Below are positions 49,898 to 59,048 of a stretch of DNA of 64,000 nucleotides, piece after piece (the first letter of the stretch is position 1; the number at the start of each line of letters is the position of its first letter). The notes beneath the pieces are model-generated. The model searched no databases, was not told where the DNA came from, and saw only the letters and a list, made by a program, of their open reading frames with translations. The translations under genes and the position numbers were made by a program. The stretch is from positions 62,001-126,000 of the forward strand of contig NZ_CANTZW010000002.1 of NCBI RefSeq assembly GCF_947855115.1, written 5' to 3'. This stretch comes from an uncultured Parabacteroides sp. GTDB taxonomy: Bacteria; Bacteroidota; Bacteroidia; Bacteroidales; Tannerellaceae.

Positions 49898-51532
49898 ATG
49901 AAACGGTTGATTTTATTAGGTGATTGGCTGTGGAAAGTTTCTCGGGAGACCCGATGTGGACTTCTGTTGTGCTGTCTAGCGGTACTTTTACATGCAGGTT
50001 TTTCTATGTATTTTATCCATGTATGTAAAATACTCGTTGATATTGCGACAGGAAGACTTTTATTAGACTTTCATCTATATGCTTGGGTAATGGTGTTTTG
50101 TGTGATTTCTCTGATAATCTTATCAGTTGGGAAAGGTTACCTGTCTGCCCGAAATGATATACGAATCAGAAACGCTCTCCGGTACGGTATGTTTGTCCGG
50201 CTGTCTGGTATGGGCTATGAAAGCCGTATGCGTTACCATTCGGGAGACATTCTGAGCCGTTTGACGGAAGATGTGCGGGTGACGGCTTATACTTTGAGCC
50301 GGTCTTTTCCGGCATTCGTGTCATCCAGTGCTCGGTTTACCTTGGCGTTTGCGTATCTTTTTTATTTGGATATCCGTTTAGCTTGGATTATTCTTACCGT
50401 GCTACCGGTTTGCCTGTTATTGAGTAAGTTCTCGGTTAGGGAGATTCGTCGCTTGACCTTTTCCATCCGGCAGGATGACAGCAAGGTACAGGCATTCTTG
50501 CAGGAAAGTTTCCAACACTTGTTTCTGTTGCAAGTCTTTGAAAGGAAAGAGTGGATGAAAAAGCAGTTAAACATACTTCAGGAAAATCTTTACCGCTGGG
50601 AGATGAAACGTAGTAGAATATCTGTTTTTTCCGGGCTAATGGTGATGTGTGCCTTTTCCGGAGGCTATGCCGTTGCGTTCTTGTGGGGGGTACATGGGAT
50701 TTATACCGGAACCGTGACCTTTGGGATGCTGACGGCATTCTTACAATTAATAGGACAAATCCAACATCCGTTAGCCGATCTGGGGAGGCAATTGCCCGCT
50801 CTTGTTCATGCTACAGCCTCCATAGACCGATTGAGGGAACTAGAAGATGATGTGGTGGAAATGAAATTTGTGCCGCTTCATTTATCCAGAAGATTAGGGA
50901 TTCGTTTCCGACATGTTTCTTTTTGCTATCCAGGAGCATCCCGATATATTTTGAAGCAATTCAATTATGATTTTAGACCAGGTTCTAGGACAGCTATATC
51001 GGGCGTGACCGGAACCGGCAAAACGACATTGTTCCGGTTGATATTATCATTGTTGCGTCCACAAGAAGGGGAAATCCTGCTATATGATAAAGAGGGTAGG
51101 GAAGTACAAGTTTCATCTTCCACTCTTTGTAATCTGATATATGTTCCGCAAGGGAATACCTTATGGAGCGGCACTATCCGGGAGAACCTTTTGTTGGGAA
51201 ATCCTGATGCCACAGAGAAAGACATGTATTGGGCGCTAAAAACGGCTGTCGCTGAGTTTGTGTTTGAGTTGCCGGAAGGATTGGAAACCCTTTGCGCAGA
51301 ACAAGGCGGCGGTTTAAGTGAAGGGCAAGCGCAGCGTATAGCCATAGCCCGAGCCTTGTTGCGCAAAGGTTCTATTTATCTGTTTGATGAACTGAGTTCT
51401 TCTTTAGATGAAAAAACTGAAGAATCTTTGATACAAAATATCATTACCAACCTCCCGGGAAGTACCATGCTTTTTATTACTCACAGACGACGTATTGCCG
51501 ACTATTGTGATGACATGTTGACCATAGGATGA
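49898..51532 (+). CDS. ABC transporter, fused permease and ATPase, no N-terminal peptidase domain
   Basis: SGVTGTGKTTLFRL Walker A, GGGLSEGQAQRIAIARALL signature, SIYLFDELSSSLD Walker B. Confidence 0.94.
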   Translation: MKRLILLGDWLWKVSRETRCGLLLCCLAVLLHAGFSMYFIHVCKILVDIATGRLLLDFHLYAWVMVFCVISLIILSVGKGYLSARNDIRIRNALRYGMFVRLSGMGYESRMRYHSGDILSRLTEDVRVTAYTLSRSFPAFVSSSARFTLAFAYLFYLDIRLAWIILTVLPVCLLLSKFSVREIRRLTFSIRQDDSKVQAFLQESFQHLFLLQVFERKEWMKKQLNILQENLYRWEMKRSRISVFSGLMVMCAFSGGYAVAFLWGVHGIYTGTVTFGMLTAFLQLIGQIQHPLADLGRQLPALVHATASIDRLRELEDDVVEMKFVPLHLSRRLGIRFRHVSFCYPGASRYILKQFNYDFRPGSRTAISGVTGTGKTTLFRLILSLLRPQEGEILLYDKEGREVQVSSSTLCNLIYVPQGNTLWSGTIRENLLLGNPDATEKDMYWALKTAVAEFVFELPEGLETLCAEQGGGLSEGQAQRIAIARALLRKGSIYLFDELSSSLDEKTEESLIQNIITNLPGSTMLFITHRRRIADYCDDMLTIG

Positions 51533-51560
51533 TATCATCATACTTTTCCCAAGAGTTTTT

Positions 51561-52655
51561 TTAGATGAACCGGGTAGATTCTCTTTTGATAATTTGACCG
51601 TTTAGGTAGACGTTTACGGGTAACCTGTCATTGCACTCGATCCTTCTCATCATTAAATCAATGCTGATGTTGGCGATTTCTTTGCATGGCTGGATGAATG
51701 AAGTGAGCGAGCATTTCAAATGTTGTGAGTATTTCATGTCGTCGAATCCGCAAATCAGAAGATCCGAGGTTATTTTATGTCCGATAGCTTCTAATGATGA
51801 CATAAGGACGGCTGCTGTTGAATCGTTTGCGCAGATAATGCCTGTTTCTCCCTTTATCACGGGAATTGTTTTAACAAAGTCCAAATCCTCGGGATTACCA
51901 CAAAAGTCATTTTGCGCATTGAATGTAAGGCCTTGTTCCTGTATCGTGTCTTTGACCGCAAGAAAACGGATATGGACAGAATAAGCTGAGTCCGGACGAT
52001 AGAAAAAATAAATATGTTTACAACCCGCCTGGATCAGATGTTGAGCCATTATTGCGCCTGCGCTGTAATTATCAAGGCATACGACATCGAAAGGACTTTT
52101 CTGTGGTATAGGAACAATATCCCGGTCAATAAGAATCAGGGGGATTCCGGCTTGTTGTATTTTATTGCATATTGTTTCGTTAATACGGTCTGCGTCGGGT
52201 ACTCGTTCCAAGGGAGAGAAAAAGATACCATCAACATTTTTTCCGATGTAACTGTCACAACAGGTTTCGATGAGATTCCTTCGGATGTCTGCGTTACTGG
52301 CGGTCGCCCCTTCCCAAAGGCAATTAAATTGCATAAGCTCGGATTGTTTTAATATCTGGTCGTTAATAATGGAAAATATCTCGGATTCTCCGGCGCCAGG
52401 GAGTAATAATCCAAATGTATATGTTTTTTTTACATTTCCTTTGAAAAGAACAAGAGTTCCGAGCCCTTTCTTTTTATTTACATATCCTTCTTTCTGAAGT
52501 TGGTTATACACCTTAGAGATCGTTGGACGAGAGACCGAATATCTGTCAGCCAATGTAAGTTCGGTAGGGAGAAGTGTACCTGTTGGATATATACCTTTTT
52601 GAATATCTTCTTTTACAGTTGTATAAATAGTTTTATAATTATATTTGTCATTCAT
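51561..52655 (-). CDS. GntR-type HTH regulator with LacI-type sugar-binding domain (AraR-like architecture)
   Basis: YPTGTLLPTELTLADRYSVSRPTISKVYNQLQKEGYVNKKKGLGTLV; periplasmic-binding-like C-terminus. Confidence 0.92.
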   Translation of the reverse strand: MNDKYNYKTIYTTVKEDIQKGIYPTGTLLPTELTLADRYSVSRPTISKVYNQLQKEGYVNKKKGLGTLVLFKGNVKKTYTFGLLLPGAGESEIFSIINDQILKQSELMQFNCLWEGATASNADIRRNLIETCCDSYIGKNVDGIFFSPLERVPDADRINETICNKIQQAGIPLILIDRDIVPIPQKSPFDVVCLDNYSAGAIMAQHLIQAGCKHIYFFYRPDSAYSVHIRFLAVKDTIQEQGLTFNAQNDFCGNPEDLDFVKTIPVIKGETGIICANDSTAAVLMSSLEAIGHKITSDLLICGFDDMKYSQHLKCSLTSFIQPCKEIANISIDLMMRRIECNDRLPVNVYLNGQIIKRESTRFI

Positions 52656-52705
52656 GGCAGGTGCGTTTTTGTTTTGTATGACAAATATAATTGATTTGTT
52701 TTATA

Positions 52706-52722
52706 TAGCATATATGTTATGT
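52706..52722. promoter_or_regulatory. Putative operator in the regulator promoter region
   Basis: TAGCATATATGTTAT, 13/15 match to the motif repeated upstream of the PUL susC; near-palindrome TAnCATATATGnTA. Confidence 0.4.
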
Positions 52723-52818
52723 TAAAATATTATTTGCTTTTATCTATGTCTTTTCCTGCCGGAGAAGGATCAGCTGCGCAATATTCACATCAAGCGGAGT
52801 TACAGATACCGGCAGACA

Positions 52819-52985
52819 TCATTCTTTTTTATGCTCGTTCTCCTTCTTTTTAAATGACGATGGAGACTCCCCATAGGCCTCTTTGAAATACTTGGCGAAT
52901 TGTTTAGGCGAGAGTCTCATTTCATAAGCTATCTCTGATACTCCGAGCTGGCTCTTTTCAAGCAGTTGCTTCCCCCTTTTTTATC
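52819..52985 (-). pseudogene. AraC-family C-terminal HTH remnant
   Basis: Reverse strand reads KRGKQLLEKSQLGVSEIAYEMRLSPKQFAKYFKEAYGESPSSFKKKENEHKKE*, with an in-frame stop just upstream. Confidence 0.7.
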
Positions 52986-53090
52986 GGGATAAATCAGGGT
53001 TATTATTTAAAAGTAACATCTATCCTGATTTAACATGGAAATATTTCTGTACATTTGTAGCCATTCAAACTAATTAAAACAAGATTAATT

Positions 53091-53414
53091 ATGAGCACGA
53101 ACAATGATGAGTTACTTTATGATGAGGATGATTCCGTAAAATTTATCCAGAATTATCTTCCCCAAGAGCTGAAGGGAAAGTTTAGTAATGACGATATCAA
53201 TTATATCGTAGACTTAATCTACGACTTCTATGAATCCAATGGCATGTTGGAAGACGATGGCGATGATGAGATTGAGATAGACGAGGAAGAAGTTGTAGAT
53301 TATGTAATCAAGAATGCCCGGAAAGACGGTGTGGGTAAGTTCGAACCGGAAGAGATCACTTTTATCGTACAAGGAGAACTTGAATATTGCGATTCAATCA
53401 ACATGTTTGATTGA
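53091..53414 (+). CDS. Conserved hypothetical acidic protein
   Basis: Clean 107-aa ORF with intergenic spacing on both sides; no family recognised. Confidence 0.75.
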   Translation: MSTNNDELLYDEDDSVKFIQNYLPQELKGKFSNDDINYIVDLIYDFYESNGMLEDDGDDEIEIDEEEVVDYVIKNARKDGVGKFEPEEITFIVQGELEYCDSINMFD

Positions 53415-53454
53415 TATCTGTTATATATAGTTGTTTTAAGTGAAATTGTAGAAG

Positions 53455-54138
53455 ATGATGAGGAACATTAAGTTATTATCTGTTTTACTGCTATGTATGG
53501 CAGTGGTGTTTACGAGTTGTGGAACATGGAATAACACGGCGAAGGGTACGGCTATCGGTGTTGGCGGTGGTGCGGCTGTCGGCGCTGGTGTTGGTGCCTT
53601 GGCCGGGAATACTGCGTTGGGTGCCGTGCTTGGTGCGGCTGTGGGTGGTACGGCCGGTGCGTTAATTGGAAAGAAAATGGATAAACAGAAGAAAGAACTG
53701 GAAGCTACCTTGCCTGAGGAGACAAAGATAGAGAGCGTGAATAATGGTGAGGCCTTGAAGATTACCTTTGATTCTGGTATCTTATTTGCCACGAACTCAA
53801 GTACGTTGAGCGACGCTTCCAAAAGCGCCTTACGCAATTTCGCCACCAGTTTGAAGGCTAATCCGGATACGAATATCCGAATCATCGGTTTTACGGACAA
53901 TACCGGTAAGATAGATTATAACCAGACCCTGTCTGAGAAACGTGCGAAAAGTGTTTACGATTACTTGATGATGCAAGGAATAAGCACGGATCGTATGGTT
54001 TATGAAGGAAAGGGTGTACATGATCCCGTGGCTAGCAATGACACTCCCGAGGGGCGTTCGTTGAACCGTCGTGTAGAGATTGTGATCTTGGCTAATCAAA
54101 AGATGATCCAAGAGGCTCAACAAGGAACGCTTCGATAA
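53455..54138 (+). CDS. OmpA-family lipoprotein with glycine-zipper domain
   Basis: Lipobox VFTSC; AIGVGGGAAVGAGVGALAGNTALGAVLGAAVGG; IIGFTDNTGKIDYNQTLSEKRAKSV. Confidence 0.95.
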   Translation: MMRNIKLLSVLLLCMAVVFTSCGTWNNTAKGTAIGVGGGAAVGAGVGALAGNTALGAVLGAAVGGTAGALIGKKMDKQKKELEATLPEETKIESVNNGEALKITFDSGILFATNSSTLSDASKSALRNFATSLKANPDTNIRIIGFTDNTGKIDYNQTLSEKRAKSVYDYLMMQGISTDRMVYEGKGVHDPVASNDTPEGRSLNRRVEIVILANQKMIQEAQQGTLR

Positions 54139-54189
54139 AGTTTTAAACTATTCCTGCCGGGATCAGACAGGTCATAGTGCATGGATTGA

Positions 54190-54223
54190 GGGACTGTCTT
54201 TTCCGGATAGTCCCTTTTTTGTT
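54190..54223 (+). terminator. Intrinsic terminator
   Basis: GGGACTGTC ... GGATAGTCCC followed by TTTTTTGTTT. Confidence 0.7.
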
Positions 54224-54244
54224 TAAAATCGCAGGATAGAAAGG

Positions 54245-55306
54245 ATGAAGAAGTTGATATATATTTTATTTGTATTGATTACCATTGCTTTTGCCGTGGT
54301 GACCGTGGCCGGATTCGCTACCGGGCGTATTAACCCGGAAGGGAAGGAGTGGATTTCTTTTCCCGGATTGGTTTTATTACCGGTATTGGCCGTTGATTTA
54401 TGCCTTTTCCTGATGTGGTGTATATTTAGGAGTCATTGGTGCTGGGTGCCTTTGGCCGTATTGTTGTTGAATGGGGAGTTTCTGATATCCATGTTTCAAT
54501 TACGGGTTTTCCCAAGGGAGATACCGGCAGGGAAAAAAACAGTTAAGGTGATTACTTATAACGTGAATAATTTCAACACGAACGGAAAGAGACAGCTTCC
54601 CGATATAGCGGAATGGCTGAGAAAAGAGGACCCGGATGTTGTTTGCTTTCAGGAATGCCCTGTTGAATCGGCCCTACGGATGGACTCTATTGCCGAGACT
54701 TTATCTTGCTTCCCATATTATTGTTCTACCCGTTCGGCGACGAAGGCTGCGGGTAACGCCATATTCAGTAAATATCCGATCCTCCGTTTCGAGTCTATCT
54801 TATATCCGGAGTCTAGCAATAAATCCTTGTTCGCCGTGTTGGACATTGGAGGGGATAGTGTTCGCATATTTAATAACCATTTCCAAACGACTAGTGTAAA
54901 TGCCGTAAAACCCCGCCTTTACCAAGCCCATGCCGAAGGAAACCAATTGGGAGAGACCGAGGCCGCCTTTCATATGGCTTTCCAGATGAAAAAGAATTTC
55001 GTGAAACGGGCTACTCAAGCAGATTATATCCGTCAGATGCTTAATGCAGGGGAGGGGCCTACGATTATCTGCGGAGATTTCAATGATACACCGGCCTCTT
55101 ATACATATCGTACCGTGAAAGGTGATTTAACAGATGGGTTCCGTGACTGTGGTTCCGGTTTTGGGTACACCTTTCGTCAATTAAAACGTATGTTCCGAAT
55201 TGATTACATATTTTATTCTTCTGGTTTTAAGGGGGTAACCTATGATTCTCCTAATCTAGACTATAGCGACCATAATCCTGTCGTATGGTTAGGATATGTT
55301 AATTAA
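54245..55306 (+). CDS. Endonuclease/exonuclease/phosphatase family membrane-anchored protein
   Basis: VITYNVNNFN, DVVCFQECP, IICGDFNDTPASYTYR, DYSDHNPVVWL. Confidence 0.93.
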   Translation: MKKLIYILFVLITIAFAVVTVAGFATGRINPEGKEWISFPGLVLLPVLAVDLCLFLMWCIFRSHWCWVPLAVLLLNGEFLISMFQLRVFPREIPAGKKTVKVITYNVNNFNTNGKRQLPDIAEWLRKEDPDVVCFQECPVESALRMDSIAETLSCFPYYCSTRSATKAAGNAIFSKYPILRFESILYPESSNKSLFAVLDIGGDSVRIFNNHFQTTSVNAVKPRLYQAHAEGNQLGETEAAFHMAFQMKKNFVKRATQADYIRQMLNAGEGPTIICGDFNDTPASYTYRTVKGDLTDGFRDCGSGFGYTFRQLKRMFRIDYIFYSSGFKGVTYDSPNLDYSDHNPVVWLGYVN

Positions 55307-55414
55307 CATGCCCAAAAGGATAGTTTTAGAACCTTTTTCAACTCATGCTGTTTTAATAGTGACTTATATATAAGCACAAATAATAGTATAAACTGTTTTA
55401 AACGTTAAAATGAG

Positions 55415-56065
55415 ATGAAAAAGATTTTTCCTTTTTTTCTATTAGTTCTTCTGCTGGCTTCCTGCCAAAAGGACCCGGACATGTCGAAATTGGACAATGA
55501 TTTTCTGGTGTTCACGAATCATGATAAGGACGCGAAATTTGAGTCGTTCACGACATTTTACATTCCGGATAGTGTATTGGTTATCGGCACAAGCGAGAAA
55601 CCTCAGTTCTGGACAGCAAATGAAGCCGACGATGTTATCACTACACTGGTGAATAATATGGAAAGCCGAGGTTTCGAACGCACGCTAGATAAAGATAACG
55701 CCGACTTGGGCCTGCAAGTTTCTTATGTGCAAAGTACTCAATATTTCGCTGATTACAACGGAGGTTACAATTCCCCGTATTGGTGGTGGAACTATCCGGG
55801 ATATTGGAGCCCGGGATATTGGGGACCGGGTTGGGGTAATTGGTATTATCCGTATCCTGTGGTTTATAGCTATAGCGTAGGTTCCTTGTTGACAGAGTTG
55901 GTGGATCTGGATGCTCCTGCCGCTTCTAAGGCAGACGCTAAACTTCCGGTTCTTTGGACCGCTTACATGAGTGGCTTGTTGTCTGGCTCTAATAAATTCG
56001 ACACTCAATTGGCTGTTCGTGCTATCGAGCAAGCATTTGTACAATCTCCGTACGTAAAGAAATAA
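55415..56065 (+). CDS. DUF4136-like lipoprotein
   Basis: Lipobox LLASC; FTTFYIPD, aromatic/Gly-rich insert WWWNYPGYWSPGYWGPGWGNWYYPYP. Confidence 0.8.
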   Translation: MKKIFPFFLLVLLLASCQKDPDMSKLDNDFLVFTNHDKDAKFESFTTFYIPDSVLVIGTSEKPQFWTANEADDVITTLVNNMESRGFERTLDKDNADLGLQVSYVQSTQYFADYNGGYNSPYWWWNYPGYWSPGYWGPGWGNWYYPYPVVYSYSVGSLLTELVDLDAPAASKADAKLPVLWTAYMSGLLSGSNKFDTQLAVRAIEQAFVQSPYVKK

Positions 56066-56095
56066 TAATTCGAATGATTAAAAGTTTGAGATTTT

Positions 56096-56725
56096 ATGAA
56101 AAAGATAAATAAATCAATCAAATTGATCGCTTTACTCGTAGTTTGTATGGCGATGCCTACTCTGGCCGGCGCCCAGATTTTGAAAAATGCGTATTTCAAT
56201 GTAGATTGGCAGATCAACTCTCCGTTTGGTCAGGATTTCTCTAAAAAGACCAGCGGTTGGGGTGCTCATGCTGAGGGTGGTTACTATGTGATCCCTAATT
56301 TCGCGATAGGTGCGTTCATTTCTTATCATACAAATAATGAATATGTAGATCGCCAGACGATTCCGGTAAACTCAACATCCGTGATCACTTCCGATCAACA
56401 GCATTCTATCTTCCAGTTGCCTTTTGGTGCGGCTTTCCGTTATAATTTCGCTCCGGAGGGGCAATTCCAACCGTATGTCGGCGCCCAATTAGGTGCTAGC
56501 TATAGCGAGATGTCTACCTATATGAACGTATTGAAGGTTTACGATCGTAACTGGGGATTCTATGTAGCCCCCGAGATCGGTATGACTGTGTATTTTACGC
56601 CTCAGAAACAGATCGGTGTGCATATGGCCGCCTTTTACAACTATGCGACCAACAAAGGGGATGTCCTTAGCTATCATATTGATGGCCTGAATAACTGGGG
56701 TATCCGCTTAGGTTTGGCGTTCTGA
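56096..56725 (+). CDS. Outer membrane beta-barrel protein
   Basis: Signal peptide; alternating strands ending NWGIRLGLAF. Confidence 0.85.
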   Translation: MKKINKSIKLIALLVVCMAMPTLAGAQILKNAYFNVDWQINSPFGQDFSKKTSGWGAHAEGGYYVIPNFAIGAFISYHTNNEYVDRQTIPVNSTSVITSDQQHSIFQLPFGAAFRYNFAPEGQFQPYVGAQLGASYSEMSTYMNVLKVYDRNWGFYVAPEIGMTVYFTPQKQIGVHMAAFYNYATNKGDVLSYHIDGLNNWGIRLGLAF

Positions 56726-56803
56726 TAAACAACGTTTGTTCTTTTAAGTGTTTTATGTAGTTTAAGGAAACGGGGGGCAGTGAGTGCCTTCCGTTTCTTG
56801 CCT

Positions 56804-57430
56804 TTATAATATCTGTAGCTTCACCCCGAACGAAAGGCTCAGATAATCCTTGGGCTTCAGATAACTGTTGCCGATAGTGTTGATAATATATAAATCGCAA
56901 GTACTCAGTTCATAGAAGAGGCTGATGGATTTGTGCCAACTACTATTGGGATTCAGTTTGAGCGTGATCCGCTCGCCGATAAAGATATGGTTACGGATAC
57001 GGGTAGAGAACCAATAATACCCCGGGGGATACTTATTGGGTTGTTTGGCCCAGAAATCCCGGTCGAATAGGAAGTTTACATAGATACCGCAACTAAGAGG
57101 CTCGAAAGACACTTTTTCTCCCAGGTTGATACTCCAAGGAAAATAGTTTTGTTTTAAAGTGAAGGTTATGTTTGCGTGATCATTGGCGTTGCGGGGAACG
57201 ATACCTAGCAGCATGTCTGTCTCCCAATGATTCCGGTAATAATTCCAACCGGTACCCACGGAAAGCATCGCCATGGAACCTGCGAATTGTACTTTCGTAT
57301 AGCGAGGAATGACCCGCTGCCATGCGTTCTCGTACCGTTGTATTCGTTTTGTGTATTTATCCTCTTGTGCATGAAGCATGAGAGGAAAGATGCAAGTTAA
57401 AAGAAGAATTTTAAAAATAGACCACTTCAT
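56804..57430 (-). CDS. Hypothetical outer membrane protein
   Basis: Signal peptide LHAQ; beta-strand-like C-terminus YLSLSFGVKLQIL. Confidence 0.75.
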   Translation of the reverse strand: MKWSIFKILLLTCIFPLMLHAQEDKYTKRIQRYENAWQRVIPRYTKVQFAGSMAMLSVGTGWNYYRNHWETDMLLGIVPRNANDHANITFTLKQNYFPWSINLGEKVSFEPLSCGIYVNFLFDRDFWAKQPNKYPPGYYWFSTRIRNHIFIGERITLKLNPNSSWHKSISLFYELSTCDLYIINTIGNSYLKPKDYLSLSFGVKLQIL

Positions 57431-58217
57431 ATAGGTAATTGTCGGGAGTTAAGGTAAAAAGAAGATAACTTCGTTTGGCGATATTGGCACAACCGTAATA
57501 GATAATGCCATCCTCGAACAAATCGGCAGCCGATACACAATGGTTATGGGCATGCAAACAGAACATCAAGGAGGGCAACATCTTGATATAAAGTTGGAAT
57601 ACGTCTTTCACGTTATTGTCGAACTGCTCGTTTCCGGGAGGGGCGTGCATAACTACGATCGTACGCTTATTGCGAGTACTATCCGCTATCTCATTCTTGA
57701 GGAAATTGAAATCGGGTACCGGATGGGAATAATCATACTCGATAGCGTTTGTGTTGAGGCAAACAAACTTCACGTCGCTTACGACAAACGAGAAGTTCTC
57801 ATTTCCGAAGATTTCACGAAACACTTGGTCTCCATTGCCAATTACGTCGTGATTACCGATTAAACCTACGTAAGGTATTTTTAGTTTGGATAAGATATCA
57901 TCGTTCCATTCGAACTCTTTCTTCAAGCCAAACTCCGTATAATCACCCCCATGTATGATGAAATCGATACTATCTAATTGATTAACATGCTTGACGAAAT
58001 CTTCCGTCTCGTTATAACTCCGCTGGGTGTCACCCATAAAGATAAAGCGAATCGTGTCTTTTCCTTCGCAAATCTTCTCGATACGCTCAATATTCAGGGA
58101 GTTGATTTCCCGGGAAGTATCGGAGTCCAAACGACCATCGTAAGGGTGATAGTCGATTAATTCGCAAGCCGTGAGGAATAGAGGGATAGTGAATAATATG
58201 TATTTCCTTAAAAACAT
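57411..58217 (-). CDS. Metallophosphoesterase lipoprotein
   Basis: RFIFMGDTQRS, DFIIHGGDYTEFG, GLIGNHDVIGNG, VVMHAPPGNE. Confidence 0.93.
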   Translation of the reverse strand: MFLRKYILFTIPLFLTACELIDYHPYDGRLDSDTSREINSLNIERIEKICEGKDTIRFIFMGDTQRSYNETEDFVKHVNQLDSIDFIIHGGDYTEFGLKKEFEWNDDILSKLKIPYVGLIGNHDVIGNGDQVFREIFGNENFSFVVSDVKFVCLNTNAIEYDYSHPVPDFNFLKNEIADSTRNKRTIVVMHAPPGNEQFDNNVKDVFQLYIKMLPSLMFCLHAHNHCVSAADLFEDGIIYYGCANIAKRSYLLFTLTPDNYLYEVVYF

Positions 58218-58305
58218 AGTGTCCTAACTTTTTATATGCAAAGTTAGGACGCTATCAGTTCTAAAAAAGGTCATTTTAGGATCTATACTGGTCTAAAAGT
58301 ATATT

Positions 58306-59028
58306 CTATAAAGCGAATACTTGTTTTATTTCCGTAAAATCGGATAATATAATATCGGCGGTCTCATCTCCTTTATAGGCGCTCCAGCCAATATTTTTTA
58401 GCCAGATAGTCTGGCATCCGATTTGAGTGGCAGGGATGATATCTTTGTCATAGGAATCGCCCACGACAACAATCTCGTCGGCGGGAAATCCCAACCTATC
58501 CACCCCTAATTGGAAAATCTCAGGGTTAGGCTTACGGATACCAACGACCGCCGATTCTACGATGGAGCCGAATAAATGGTCTAGTCCGAAATCCTTCAGC
58601 ACGGATTCTATATTTCCGTAGAAGTTCGATACCAATACCAAAGGGTATCGTTCGGCCAGTTGCTCTAGGATCGGCCGGGCGTTGTCAATCGCTTCCCGGG
58701 CATATCCATAGCACCAGTCCGCTAGTAAATTGGGTAATTCCATTGTATTTCTCTTGGGAGGTAAATGCCCGTTATCTTCCAACCATCGGATTTGCAAATC
58801 GCTTTTTAAGCGTAACATATCCAGAAACGTATGATGGGGCTTTACGATCGGATTCTTTCCGAGCGTTCTTTCCCCATGTATATAGGCATCCCGGAAAATA
58901 TCTTTGGATACGGGAACCTTCAGGGCTTCGTAAGCCATCCAAATCACCTCTGCCCAGTGCATACCGTTGCTGTCTATCGTTCCGCCGTAATCGAACAGGA
59001 TTCCTTTTACTTTATTTAGATTGAACAT
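58306..59028 (-). CDS. HAD-superfamily hydrolase
   Basis: ILFDYGGTIDSNG, LVLVSNFYGN, GIRKPNPEIFQLG, VVGDSYDKDI. Confidence 0.93.
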   Translation of the reverse strand: MFNLNKVKGILFDYGGTIDSNGMHWAEVIWMAYEALKVPVSKDIFRDAYIHGERTLGKNPIVKPHHTFLDMLRLKSDLQIRWLEDNGHLPPKRNTMELPNLLADWCYGYAREAIDNARPILEQLAERYPLVLVSNFYGNIESVLKDFGLDHLFGSIVESAVVGIRKPNPEIFQLGVDRLGFPADEIVVVGDSYDKDIIPATQIGCQTIWLKNIGWSAYKGDETADIILSDFTEIKQVFAL

Positions 59029-59048
59029 GATGGAATGGGGTAAAATTG

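Noticed and set aside
53540-53670. Gly/Ala-rich repetitive stretch as a DNA repeat
   Set aside because: Explained by the glycine-zipper domain of the OmpA-family lipoprotein
55760-55880. Repetitive GGATATTGG/CCGGGATATTGG stretch as a regulatory repeat
   Set aside because: It encodes the PGYWSPGYWGPGW low-complexity insert of the lipoprotein; coding repetition explains it
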